64,000 nucleotides of DNA from Rhizobiales bacterium IMCC20636 (GTDB taxonomy: Bacteria; Pseudomonadota; Alphaproteobacteria; Rhizobiales; GCA-2746425), in contig CP018226.1 in NCBI GenBank assembly GCA_016865015.1, positions 4,371,001 through 4,435,000 on the forward strand, read 5' to 3'. Position numbers and translations under genes: made by a program. Every line of letters starts with the position of its first letter. Position 1 is the first letter of the stretch. Positions 1-9,284 of the stretch are shown here, one piece after another. The notes under the pieces were generated by a model. The model saw nothing but the letters and a program-made list of their open reading frames with translations, did not search any database and was not told the DNA's origin.

Positions 1-4
1 CCCC

Positions 5-916
5 TCACCCGTCGCTAGCGGCCTGCCGGGCGTGCTCGCTGTCCTGCAACATCTCCATGAAGGCTTTCAAATGATCTGGAAGCTTAGCCGATGCACGATA
101 GGCATAGCCCGCTGTTGTCTCCCATATGGGTTGTTTCAGCTTGATTTCCTGAAGACCTATTGCATGGGCAAGCGGCAGCATCTGTGCCGGAATATGGGCC
201 AGATAACGCCCACTTTTCAGGCCCTGCAACAGGCTGTGAATGGATGTTGTCTCAAATGCAATATGCGGCGGTTCCAACCGGTTTGCTGCAAAGAAAGACG
301 CTATCCGTTCGGTTCCCACAAAATCACTTTTCAGGACCATCCATGGGTAATTGTGGATGGACGGGGCATCGACCACACTCGCTCCGGCCAGCGGGTGGCT
401 GGGATCAGCGATGAGGACGTGGTGGATATCGAACAGTTTATGTTTGACCACCTCTGACTGGTTGGGAAAATCCAGAGAGACACAGATCAGATCCAGCTCG
501 CCATTGATCAGTTCCGGCACCAGGGTGTCGATCACACCGCCTATCAGTGAAATGGTAACGCCGGGTTGCTGCTCCTGGAAGCGGGCGATAATCGGCGGTA
601 ATATGCTGACCAGCCATACCGGACCGGCGCCAATGCGCAATATGCTGGACTGGCCGCCCCGCATCCGATCAATCCGGGAAACCGCGTGGCGATACTCATT
701 TTCCATCACCTTGGCATGCTGGAACAGGATCTCGCCAAACTTGGTCAGACGCACCCCTGTCGAGACGCGGTCAAACAGTTTGACTTCGAATTCGTCTTCC
801 AGCTTCTGCATGCTTTTGGTCAGCGCCGGCTGGCTGACATTCAATATGGCTGCCGCCTTCGTTATGTTGTTGCTTTCTGCAACCACCAGAAAGCTGCGCA
901 AGAGTCGAGACTGCAT
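5..916 (-). CDS. LysR-family transcriptional regulator
   Basis: A 303-residue LysR-type regulator. Residues about 5-64 form the winged helix-turn-helix (ITKAAAILNVSQPALTKSMQ) and the rest is the periplasmic-binding-protein-like effector domain. The open frame extends upstream, but the ATG at 916 has GGGAGG a few bases before it (cttggggaggtcaatATG), so I use that start. It diverges from the catabolic operon beginning at 1180 and most likely controls it in response to a pathway intermediate; this is inferred from position. The ligand cannot be told from sequence. Confidence 0.93.
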   Translation of the reverse strand: MQSRLLRSFLVVAESNNITKAAAILNVSQPALTKSMQKLEDEFEVKLFDRVSTGVRLTKFGEILFQHAKVMENEYRHAVSRIDRMRGGQSSILRIGAGPVWLVSILPPIIARFQEQQPGVTISLIGGVIDTLVPELINGELDLICVSLDFPNQSEVVKHKLFDIHHVLIADPSHPLAGASVVDAPSIHNYPWMVLKSDFVGTERIASFFAANRLEPPHIAFETTSIHSLLQGLKSGRYLAHIPAQMLPLAHAIGLQEIKLKQPIWETTAGYAYRASAKLPDHLKAFMEMLQDSEHARQAASDG

Positions 917-965
917 ATTGACCTCCCCAAGGCATTTCCCGATTGCATGTCTGCCAAATCTGCAA

Positions 966-982
966 TTCATTACGGTTATGAA
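966..982. promoter_or_regulatory. Candidate LysR operator (TTCAT-N7-ATGAA)
   Basis: The lysR/cyclase intergenic region (917-1179) holds an inverted repeat TTCATTACGGTTATGAA that fits the LysR T-N11-A form. It lies about 50 bases upstream of the lysR start and about 200 bases before the first cyclase gene, as expected for an autoregulating LysR recognition site. Seen in sequence; binding is inferred. Confidence 0.4.
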
Positions 983-1179
983 TTATGAACCTATGCCACG
1001 CTTCATGCTGGCATAAAACACACGAACATATGTAATTCGACTGATCTCGAACCCCATGGCTCCCAATTGGAATAACCAAGAGTTATGGATATGGCGTAAC
1101 AATGTATTGGACGCAACCCGGACAGTGACGCACCATCGCTTCAAAATTCAAATGGACAATACACATTGGGAGGTGAGCC

Positions 1180-1989
1180 ATGTCCGGCTACACAGAAGCC
1201 GCAAGCGGTCTTGTTTTTCATGAAATGAGTCACGAATGGGGACATGGTGCCCCGTCTCTGCCCGGGTTTGACGATGTGGTGATGTTCCGCAGCGTGAAAC
1301 ATGGTCAGCATGGTGTCATGGCGCATCGGATGCGCATGGTGATGCATTCAGGGACACATCTAAACGCACCAATTCACATGATTCAAAAAGGCATTGGGGT
1401 CGGCGATATTGCCATGGAGCGCCTGTTTGGCAATGGCGTGGTGCTGAGCATTCCCAAAGGCCAGTGGGAACTGGTCACGGCAGCCGATCTGGAAGCTGTC
1501 TCCGATCGCATCAATGAAGGTGATCTGGTGGTGATCGTTACCGGCTGGCACCGCAAATATTCCGACAGTCTTGAGTATTTCGGCGACGCGCCGGGCCTTT
1601 CCATCGACGCCGCCGAGTGGCTCGTGGCGAAGAATGTTGGACTTGTTGCCGTCGATACCCCTCAAATCGACCACCCTCTTGCAACCTCCCTTGGTGCACA
1701 TCGCGGTGGGCCATTGATGAACCGGTTGGTGGCAAAATATCAGGATGGAACCGGCAAAGACCCGAAGGTCGAGCACCCTGTGTGGAATGGTGCGCACAAG
1801 GCTTTGCTCGGTGCGGGCATTCCGACCATTGAAAATGTCGGTGGTGATGTGGATGACATGCTGGGCAAAAATGCCCTGATACACGCTCTGCCCTGGAACT
1901 GGAAAGAGGGCGACGCCTGCCCTGTTCGTCTGGTGGCAATTACAGACCCAACCAGCTCCTATCGCTTGGATGCTGGCGCTGCGGCATAA
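1180..1989 (+). CDS. Cyclase-family (KynB-like) metal hydrolase, paralogue 1
   Basis: A 269-residue protein of the cyclase family (PF04199), which includes kynurenine formamidase and isatin hydrolase and opens amide or lactone-like bonds using two metal ions. The family motif HxGTHxDxPxH appears at residues 56-66 as HSGTHLNAPIH, so the metal-binding Asp is Asn62 here. The C-terminal half keeps the family segment GIPTIENVGG. The start at 1180 follows GGGAGGtgagcc. It is first in the operon, 15 bases before a clear paralogue at 2005. The substrate is unknown; a sugar lactone or cyclic amide fits the context. Confidence 0.9.
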   Translation: MSGYTEAASGLVFHEMSHEWGHGAPSLPGFDDVVMFRSVKHGQHGVMAHRMRMVMHSGTHLNAPIHMIQKGIGVGDIAMERLFGNGVVLSIPKGQWELVTAADLEAVSDRINEGDLVVIVTGWHRKYSDSLEYFGDAPGLSIDAAEWLVAKNVGLVAVDTPQIDHPLATSLGAHRGGPLMNRLVAKYQDGTGKDPKVEHPVWNGAHKALLGAGIPTIENVGGDVDDMLGKNALIHALPWNWKEGDACPVRLVAITDPTSSYRLDAGAAA

Positions 1990-2004
1990 CGCCGGGAGGA
2001 TATC

Positions 2005-2808
2005 ATGGCTGAAACAAATACAAAAAACGGACTTCGTTATTACAATCTCTCGCATCGTTGGGGGCATGGCATGCCGGAATGGCCTTCCACGCCCGGCATC
2101 AATGTTGGTGTCAAGAAATTCCATGCCAAGGATGGTATTTATGTCACCGAATTTGAAGGCATCATGCATCGCGGCACCCATGTGGATGCGCCGCTCCATG
2201 TGACCGAGAATACGCCGACACTGACTGGCTATCCGATCAGCACCTTTTTCGGCACCGGTGTGGCTGTTTCCATTCCGAAAGGAAAGTGGGAAGTGATCAC
2301 CGCAGAGGATCTTGAGAACGCGACGCCAAAAATTCAAAAGGGCGACATCGTGATGATCAATACCGGCATGCATCACAAGATGGCGGATACGGATGAGTAT
2401 TATGCCTATTCGCCCGGCCTTTATGCAGATGGTGCGGAATGGCTGGTCGAAAAGGGCGTCAAGATGGTCGGTGTGGATGTTCAGGCCAATGATCACCCAA
2501 TGGCGACCAAAATGGTGGATCACGGTCTTGGGCCAACACATCCATATCTGATTGACGAATATAAGGAATATACCGGACGCGATGTGAAGGACGACTTCCC
2601 GCACTGGGAAGCTGCTCATAAAACTCTGATGGTAAAGGGCGGCATTCCCGGCATCGAGAATGTGGGTGGAGAGCTGGATATGGTCACCGGCAAACGCTGC
2701 ACATTCATGTCGTTCCCGTGGCGCTGGCCTGAAGGTGAAGGTTGTGGCGTGCGTGTCATGGCTGTGATCGATCCCGATCAGTCCTTCCGCATTCCGACTG
2801 GAGCCTGA
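2005..2808 (+). CDS. Cyclase-family (KynB-like) metal hydrolase, paralogue 2
   Basis: A 267-residue cyclase-family hydrolase, recognisably paralogous to the preceding gene over its whole length (shared LSHxWGHGxP, IPKGxWE, AEWLV, GIPxIENVGG). Its metal motif is intact: HRGTHVDAPLH at residues 55-65, with Asp61 where paralogue 1 has Asn62. GGGAGG precedes the ATG. Its stop lies one base before the start of the next gene. The pair may form a hetero-oligomer or act on two related ring substrates; that is inference. Confidence 0.9.
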   Translation: MAETNTKNGLRYYNLSHRWGHGMPEWPSTPGINVGVKKFHAKDGIYVTEFEGIMHRGTHVDAPLHVTENTPTLTGYPISTFFGTGVAVSIPKGKWEVITAEDLENATPKIQKGDIVMINTGMHHKMADTDEYYAYSPGLYADGAEWLVEKGVKMVGVDVQANDHPMATKMVDHGLGPTHPYLIDEYKEYTGRDVKDDFPHWEAAHKTLMVKGGIPGIENVGGELDMVTGKRCTFMSFPWRWPEGEGCGVRVMAVIDPDQSFRIPTGA

Positions 2809-2809
2809 T

Positions 2810-3619
2810 ATGGGCAACATTACTCCCACACTGCGTGATCCGCTTTCCATGTTTCAGGTGAAGGACAAGGTGGCCATCATCACCGGTGCGTCCGGCGCTT
2901 TTGGTCGCGCCTGCGCGCTCACACTCGGGGCATTGGGCACCAAGCTTGTACTGGTATCCGGCTCCGAAGCGGAACTGGCCAACGTGCTTGCTGAAGTGAA
3001 AGAGGTTGGCGGCGACGCCGTGACCATCAAACGCCGACCCGATTCACTGGAAGATGCGGAAGCCATTCGTGACTTTGCTCTGGAAACCTATGGTCGCATA
3101 GATCAGCTTGTTATCGCGTCTGGTTACAACAAGGCCGGTTTCATTCAGGACATGGATTACGAAGATTGGCAAGCCGTCATGGATGCCAATATACGCGGGG
3201 CCTGGTTCATGGCAAAGGCGGTCGGCAGCTACTGGATCGAAAACAAAATCAAGGGAAAAATGCTGTTGATGTCGTCGGTTCGCGGACGTCATGGCAATGT
3301 TTCCGGCTACACTGCCTATTGCACATCCAAAGGTGGATCCGATGCACTGACCCGTGTGCTGGCCACCGAATGGGGCCAATATGGCATCACCGTCAACTCG
3401 ATTGCACCAACCGTGTTCCGGTCAAAACTCACCGAATGGATGTGGAGTGATGATCCGGTCGGACAGGCCACGCGCAAACGTTCGCTGTCGCGCATTCCAC
3501 TTGGCCGTCTTGGCGAAGCGGAAGACCTGATGGGGATGGCGCTGTATCTGCTATCACCGGCTTCCGATTTCTGCACCGGGCAGATCATGTATGTGGATGG
3601 TGGTTTCACCGCGGGATAA
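2810..3619 (+). CDS. SDR-family oxidoreductase
   Basis: A 269-residue classical short-chain dehydrogenase. It has the NAD(P)-binding TGASGAFGRA motif near residue 25, a catalytic Ser in SSVRGRHG, the YCTSK form of YxxxK, and a C-terminal GQIMYVDGG. Such enzymes oxidise secondary alcohols of sugar acids or hydroxy acids; the overall look resembles gluconate 5-dehydrogenase-like SDRs. The start at 2810 follows the upstream stop by one base, implying translational coupling. The exact substrate is not determined. Confidence 0.9.
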   Translation: MGNITPTLRDPLSMFQVKDKVAIITGASGAFGRACALTLGALGTKLVLVSGSEAELANVLAEVKEVGGDAVTIKRRPDSLEDAEAIRDFALETYGRIDQLVIASGYNKAGFIQDMDYEDWQAVMDANIRGAWFMAKAVGSYWIENKIKGKMLLMSSVRGRHGNVSGYTAYCTSKGGSDALTRVLATEWGQYGITVNSIAPTVFRSKLTEWMWSDDPVGQATRKRSLSRIPLGRLGEAEDLMGMALYLLSPASDFCTGQIMYVDGGFTAG

Positions 3620-3623
3620 AATC

Positions 3624-4556
3624 ATGACGCAAGCACATGTCAATATTACCATCATCGGCGCAGGCCTCATGGGCCATGGCATTGCCCATGTGCTGGCGGC
3701 TGCCGGTCACCAGGTCAAGGTGTTCGATCGCTCCGCGGAGGCTTTGGCCAGCCTGCCTGAGCGTCTCGCCAAATTATGTGATCTGCTTGAGGTGAACCAG
3801 GCCATCAATGACCGGATAACGGCACACAACAATCTTGTCGAAGCTGCCACAGGCGCGGATTTCGTGATTGAGGCTGCCGCCGAAAATCTGGAGATCAAAC
3901 AATTCATTGTTGCCGAACTGGAAGCTGTGATTGATCCCACCTCCATTATCACCTCCAACACATCTGCTTTGCCGATTACCCGGATTGCGGCCAATGCGAG
4001 GAATCCCGGGCGCATTGTCGGGACGCATTTCTGGAACCCGCCGCATCTGGTGAAGCTTGTGGAAGTGGTGCAGGCAGAAAAGACCAGTCTGCAAACCGTC
4101 AACAAGACCATCGCGCTTTTGTCGGGCGCAGGTCATCGGGCTGTGCATGTGCGCAAGGACATTCCCGGATTCATTGGCAACCGCCTGCAGCATGCGCTCA
4201 AACGCGAAGCCATTGCGCTTGTTGCCAGCGGCATCTGCGATGCTGAAACGGTTGATGATGTTGTCAAGCACGGCTTTGGCAAACGGCTGGCAGTGCTGGG
4301 GCCGCTGGAACAATCCGATCTCGTCAGCCTGCCGCTGACGAAAGCCATACATGAAACGCTGATGCCGGATCTGGATCGCACCAATACGGTGCATCCCTAT
4401 CTGGAACAACGCATTGCCGAAGGGCATCTTGGCATGATCAGCGGTGAGGGTTTTCGCAAATGGACCCAGGAAGAGGCCGATGCCTTGCGTGAGCGACTGA
4501 ACAATTTTCTCGTTGCCCAAGCGAAGGCAGAAGCCAACACAGACGAACAGGACTGA
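3624..4556 (+). CDS. 3-hydroxyacyl-CoA dehydrogenase-family protein (L-gulonate 3-dehydrogenase-like)
   Basis: About 310 residues. The N-terminal Rossmann fold has IIGAGLMGHGIAHVLAAAG, followed by the 3HCDH signature HFWNPPHLVKLVEVV and the C-terminal domain opening DIPGFIGNRLQ. Single-domain members at this length are 3-hydroxybutyryl-CoA dehydrogenases, carnitine dehydrogenases or lambda-crystallin-type L-gulonate 3-dehydrogenases. With sugar-type genes in the same operon a hydroxy-acid dehydrogenase role is likely. The ATG at 3624, just after the SDR stop, is preferred to an upstream in-frame ATG that would overlap the SDR. Confidence 0.88.
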   Translation: MTQAHVNITIIGAGLMGHGIAHVLAAAGHQVKVFDRSAEALASLPERLAKLCDLLEVNQAINDRITAHNNLVEAATGADFVIEAAAENLEIKQFIVAELEAVIDPTSIITSNTSALPITRIAANARNPGRIVGTHFWNPPHLVKLVEVVQAEKTSLQTVNKTIALLSGAGHRAVHVRKDIPGFIGNRLQHALKREAIALVASGICDAETVDDVVKHGFGKRLAVLGPLEQSDLVSLPLTKAIHETLMPDLDRTNTVHPYLEQRIAEGHLGMISGEGFRKWTQEEADALRERLNNFLVAQAKAEANTDEQD

Positions 4557-4607
4557 CACATCACCGGACGAACCTGGATGGTGAGTGAGACATAAAGGAT
4601 ACCAAAC

Positions 4608-4943
4608 ATGTTGCAGGTCACACGGTTTGATAAAGCGAAGCCCTATGATGCCAAGAAGCATTTCGGCATGTCCGCGATGCGTCTGCAGGGGCAAGGCGTG
4701 TCTGATCTGGAAGATTACTGGGTCGGATTTTCAACCTTCCTGCCCGGCGGTGGTGCCGAGCACGGCTCGGCACCCACAGCAAAGGTCTATGTGGTGCTGG
4801 AAGGGGAAATTACGGTGACCACAACTGAAGGCGATACAGTTCTGGGGCGCTATGATTCCTGCTATCTGCCGCCCAATCTGGAACGCTCGATAGAGAACAA
4901 GACCAATCATGTGGTCCAGATGCTCGTCATATCGCCAAATTGA
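4608..4943 (+). CDS. Small cupin-domain protein
   Basis: A 111-residue single-domain cupin. The beta-barrel motifs are visible as GGGAEHGSAPTAKVYVVLEGEITV and a later GRYDSCYLPPNLERSIEN. Such small cupins often bind a metal and act as isomerases, epimerases or ligand-sensing accessory proteins in sugar-acid operons. AAGGAT precedes the ATG. It sits between the dehydrogenase and the TRAP transporter genes. Function unknown. Confidence 0.85.
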   Translation: MLQVTRFDKAKPYDAKKHFGMSAMRLQGQGVSDLEDYWVGFSTFLPGGGAEHGSAPTAKVYVVLEGEITVTTTEGDTVLGRYDSCYLPPNLERSIENKTNHVVQMLVISPN

Positions 4944-4946
4944 ATA

Positions 4947-4986
4947 TCTGCGGTGATCCTTCCAAAACGGAAGATGATAACGCAGA
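4947..4986 (+). other. Intercistronic stem-loop before dctP
   Basis: The cupin-dctP gap folds into a nested hairpin: TCTGCG at 4947-4952 pairs with CGCAGA at 4981-4986, and CTTCC at 4959-4963 with GGAAG at 4969-4973. No T-run follows, so this is more likely an mRNA-stabilising or processing hairpin setting binding-protein expression than a terminator. Confidence 0.45.
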
Positions 4987-5014
4987 GTGACAAATACCAA
5001 TGGAGGAGACTGAA

Positions 5015-6049
5015 ATGAAGAAAACACTTTTAAAACGTGCCACTCCAATTGCGCTGACCGGAGCCATGACGGCAATGATTGCGCTTGGCGGCCCGGCCAA
5101 TGCACAAACGGTCGAACTGAAACTGGCGCATTTTCTGCCAACAGCCAATGGCATGCATACGGACTTCATGGAGCCATGGGCGCGGGAACTGGAAGCCTGC
5201 AGTGAAGGCGAAGTCAAGGTTACCATCTTCCCAGGCGGCACCCAATTGGGCAATCCCGGCAAGATATACGATGCTGTACGCGCCGGTGCGGTGGATATTG
5301 CCGAAGGCCTGAGCGGCATTCCGGGTGGACGCTTTGAGCGGACACGCATTGCAGAACTGCCATTCATATTTGACAATGCCGATCAAGCGACGCGTGCGCT
5401 TTGGTCTGTCTTCCCTGAGCATCTGGAACAGGAATTTCCGGGCGTCAAAATTCTCGCTCTGCATGCCCATAATCCGGGTCAGGTGCACACCACGGAAAAA
5501 CAGGTGAAAACAACCGACGATCTGCAGGGTCTGCGGCTGCGATTTCCAACAGAAGCTGCCTCGGCCATGATTACCGCCCTTGGCGGCAATCCCGTTGGTC
5601 TGCCACCGGGCGCTGTGTATGAAAACGCCGAAAAAGGTGTGATTGATGGCGCGGTGTTCACGTGGGATACGATGGCATCGTTCAATCTGGCTGAAGTGAT
5701 GAAGCACCATCTGGACGCCAAAGCCTATGTGACAACCTTCTGGTTCGGCATGAATCAGCGCACCTATGATGGCCTGTCTGACAAGGTGAAAGCCTGTGTG
5801 GATGCGCAATCCGGTGAAGCCCTGATCGCCAAATTCGGCGATTGGTGGAATGCATGGGACAAGGCCGGCTATGACCGCGTAGTGGCTGAGGGTCATGACA
5901 TCACCACCCTGTCTGACGAAGAACGCGCCAAGTGGGCGGCAACGCTTGAGCCTATGGTCACACAGTTCATCGTGGATCTGGAAGCCAAAGGCATCGATGA
6001 TGCTCAAGAAATCTATGACAAGCTGAAAGCCTTTGCAGATGCGCAATAA
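5015..6049 (+). CDS. dctP: TRAP transporter substrate-binding protein (DctP family)
   Basis: A 344-residue periplasmic binding protein with a Sec signal peptide (MKKTLLKRATPIALTGAM...GGPANA, cleavage near residue 30). The DctP hallmark LQGLRLRFPT is present, whose Arg usually contacts the substrate carboxylate. GGAGGA precedes the ATG at 5015, which I prefer to an ATG 15 bases upstream. With the next two genes it forms a sodium-dependent TRAP importer, probably for an organic or sugar acid used by the operon. Confidence 0.93.
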   Translation: MKKTLLKRATPIALTGAMTAMIALGGPANAQTVELKLAHFLPTANGMHTDFMEPWARELEACSEGEVKVTIFPGGTQLGNPGKIYDAVRAGAVDIAEGLSGIPGGRFERTRIAELPFIFDNADQATRALWSVFPEHLEQEFPGVKILALHAHNPGQVHTTEKQVKTTDDLQGLRLRFPTEAASAMITALGGNPVGLPPGAVYENAEKGVIDGAVFTWDTMASFNLAEVMKHHLDAKAYVTTFWFGMNQRTYDGLSDKVKACVDAQSGEALIAKFGDWWNAWDKAGYDRVVAEGHDITTLSDEERAKWAATLEPMVTQFIVDLEAKGIDDAQEIYDKLKAFADAQ

Positions 6050-6054
6050 GGTTT

Positions 6055-6642
6055 TTGCAGGACACAGCGACTGTGTCTGAACCAATAGCGGATATGCGCG
6101 CGCTGGATGGCAATCCGGCGGGGCGCATATTCGCCCAGTTGATCATCTTTCTATCCTTTGCCGCCATCAGCATTTCCATGGTGATGACGGTGGGGGATAT
6201 TGTGGTGCGTCTGGCAGCCTCGGTCGTTGAGACCCTGTCCGGTCAGCGTCCTAAATGGGGGCTGTTTGGTCTGGTGGATCTCACACAGCTTGCGATGATG
6301 AGTGCTGTCCCGCTTGCCATTGCAGCCGCATTCTTCCTGAATGCGCACATTCGCATTGATTTGATTTTCAATCTGATGTCGCGCAAGGGCCGTCGTTTGT
6401 CAGCTGCCATGTCAGCTCTTATTGGTGGCACCGTATGCGGTCTTTGCCTTTGGACGGCATATGGTGAAATGGTGGGACAACTGGATTTCACCACCACATC
6501 CGCAACTCTTGGCATTCCCTATACCTGGTACTGGGCTCCACTTATTATCGGCTTTGGCCTGTCATTGCTGGCCTGTGTCATCGGCCTGATTCAGGTGTTC
6601 CGACCAGACCGCGTACCAGAAGATGTACCCGTTCATGACTGA
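6055..6642 (+). CDS. dctQ: TRAP transporter small permease (DctQ family)
   Basis: Up to 195 residues with four predicted hydrophobic segments (about 22-45, 80-100, 115-135, 155-180), the DctQ layout. The start is uncertain: TTG at 6055 gives the longest frame, GTG at 6073 has cagga about ten bases upstream, and ATG at 6094 has a weak site. The 3' end overlaps the large permease gene. Confidence 0.88.
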   Translation: MQDTATVSEPIADMRALDGNPAGRIFAQLIIFLSFAAISISMVMTVGDIVVRLAASVVETLSGQRPKWGLFGLVDLTQLAMMSAVPLAIAAAFFLNAHIRIDLIFNLMSRKGRRLSAAMSALIGGTVCGLCLWTAYGEMVGQLDFTTTSATLGIPYTWYWAPLIIGFGLSLLACVIGLIQVFRPDRVPEDVPVHD

Positions 6643-7933
6643 TCCTGTCATCGGCCTTCTGGGCTTCCTGTTGTCATTGGTGCTGATCGCATTGGGCGTT
6701 CCGGTTGCGCTGTCACTGGGCTTTGTGGGCATTGCCGGCTACGCCTTTACCAACGGGCTCTACGGCGCTTTTTTCATTATTGGTTCCGGCCCGTTTGAAG
6801 CGATATTTCCCTATTCCCTATCAGTCATTCCCCTATTCCTGATGATGGGGGTATTCTCTTCGCGCTGTGGCCTGTCAACCGATCTGTTTCAGGCGGCCAA
6901 TGCCCTTGTGGGGCGCTTTCGCGGTGGACTGGCGATTGCAACGATCTGCGCTTGTGCCGGTTTCGGCGCAATTTGCGGCTCTTCACTGGCCACCGTCGCA
7001 ACCATTGGCCGTGTCGCATTACCGGAAATGCGCAAGGCCGGTTATGATGACCGCTTGTCCTCAGCCAGTATTGCTGCAGGCGGCACGCTTGGGGTGATGA
7101 TCCCACCCAGCATTCTTTTGATCATCTATGGGCTTTTGACCGAGCAATCCATCGGCAAGCTGTTTTCAGCTGCGATCATTCCGGGCCTGCTGGCAACGGC
7201 GCTGTATGCGCTTTGCGTCACCATCTCTGTTAAACTCAACCCTTCTCTTGTGGGGACTGTGCCCCCGACTTCTGCCACATCACGCTGGAAGAGTGTGCGC
7301 AAGGCCTGGCCGGTTGCTGCGATGTTTGCGATCGTGATCGGGGGTATTCAGGCTGGGGTGTTTTCGCCAACAGAGGCGGCCGCCGTTGGCGCAGCGGGCG
7401 CTGTGCTGTTAGCCTTGGCCCGGCGGTCTCTGGACCAGGCATCCCTTTGGTCAGCCATGCGGGAAACCGTTGAGCTGACAGGCATGATCTTTTTCATCAT
7501 CATCGGCGCAGCCCTGTTCAACTTTTTCATCGAGACAACCGGTCTGCCGCAATATCTGATCGGTGCGGTCGAGGCGAGCGGACTGCCTGCCTTCGGCATC
7601 CTGTTGCTGATCATTCTGTTCTATCTGGTGCTGGGCTGCTTCATGGATTCCATGTCCATGATCATGCTGACCATTCCATTTGTGTTCCCCTTGATATCAG
7701 CACTGGGGTTTGATCCCATCTGGTTTGGCATTCTGGTGGTCACGGTTGCAGAACTCGGTCTCATCACACCGCCGGTGGGCATGAATTTATTTGTCATGCA
7801 GGGCGTGTCGCGGGATCTGTCCTCGGCCACCGTGATGCGCGGGATTGTGCCCTTCATCATTGCCGATACGCTGCGGCTTGCGCTTTTGATCTTGGTGCCA
7901 GCCATCACGCTTTATCTGCCATCTCTGGGCTAG
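6635..7933 (+). CDS. dctM: TRAP transporter large permease (DctM family)
   Basis: About 432 residues of repeated hydrophobic helices, the ion-translocating subunit of a TRAP importer. Family segments include GSSLATVATIGRVALPEM, GTLGVMIPPSI and the C-terminal ITPPVGMNLFVMQGV. I use the ATG at 6635, which overlaps the dctQ stop by eight bases; an ATG at 6623 is the alternative. An 80-base gap containing an AT-rich ATATG/CATAT inverted repeat separates it from the next gene. Confidence 0.93.
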   Translation: MTDPVIGLLGFLLSLVLIALGVPVALSLGFVGIAGYAFTNGLYGAFFIIGSGPFEAIFPYSLSVIPLFLMMGVFSSRCGLSTDLFQAANALVGRFRGGLAIATICACAGFGAICGSSLATVATIGRVALPEMRKAGYDDRLSSASIAAGGTLGVMIPPSILLIIYGLLTEQSIGKLFSAAIIPGLLATALYALCVTISVKLNPSLVGTVPPTSATSRWKSVRKAWPVAAMFAIVIGGIQAGVFSPTEAAAVGAAGAVLLALARRSLDQASLWSAMRETVELTGMIFFIIIGAALFNFFIETTGLPQYLIGAVEASGLPAFGILLLIILFYLVLGCFMDSMSMIMLTIPFVFPLISALGFDPIWFGILVVTVAELGLITPPVGMNLFVMQGVSRDLSSATVMRGIVPFIIADTLRLALLILVPAITLYLPSLG

Positions 7934-7971
7934 AATGCGCCATGCCTGTTGACCCCAAATGTTATATATGA

Positions 7972-8796
<825 letters not shown>

Positions 8797-8836
8797 TCCT
8801 CCGGAAGAGAATCAGTTTCAAAAGGACAGACACGCC

Positions 8837-9274
8837 ATGCTGAAAAACATCAATCCCCTGCTTAACCCCGACATCCTGTATGCGCTGGCATCCATGGGGC
8901 ATGGCGATACAGTGACCATCTGTGACGCCAATTTTCCGGCCACGGCAATGGCCGCCAACACGGTTTCCGGTGAAGCGCTGCAATTGGCCGTGGACGCACC
9001 CACAGCGCTGGCAACCCTTCTGTCCGTGATACCCATCGACACATTTGATCTGGAAATTCCACCGGTTCAGGGCATGCAGGTGGTTGGCGCCCCGGATGAA
9101 ATACCGCCCTGCATGCAGGACTGTGCTCCGCTGGTCGAGGCAGAAGGCAGCAAGATCAGCCTTGTTGAGCGGCATGCCTTTTATGAAATCGCCAAAAAGT
9201 CATTTGTCATCATCCGCACCATCGAAGCCCGTCCCTATGGCAATCTGATCATCCGCAAGGGCGTCATTCTTTAG
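8837..9274 (+). CDS. RbsD/FucU-family sugar mutarotase
   Basis: A 145-residue RbsD/FucU family protein. The N-terminal NPDILYALASMGHGDTVTICDANFPA holds the conserved catalytic GHGD segment, and the C-terminus has the typical YGNLIIRKGVI ending. FucU interconverts alpha and beta anomers of L-fucose so the aldose dehydrogenase meets the right form, which fits the preceding SDR. The ATG at 8837 follows aaAGGAcagacacgcc; longer frames overlap the SDR and are not used. Last gene of the operon. Confidence 0.9.
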   Translation: MLKNINPLLNPDILYALASMGHGDTVTICDANFPATAMAANTVSGEALQLAVDAPTALATLLSVIPIDTFDLEIPPVQGMQVVGAPDEIPPCMQDCAPLVEAEGSKISLVERHAFYEIAKKSFVIIRTIEARPYGNLIIRKGVIL

Positions 9275-9284
9275 AGCATCCGTC

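Noticed and set aside
1360-2850. A 496-codon open frame on the minus strand across both cyclase genes
   Set aside because: It is antisense to two genes with intact family motifs and good ribosome sites; its His- and Arg-rich composition matches a shadow frame.
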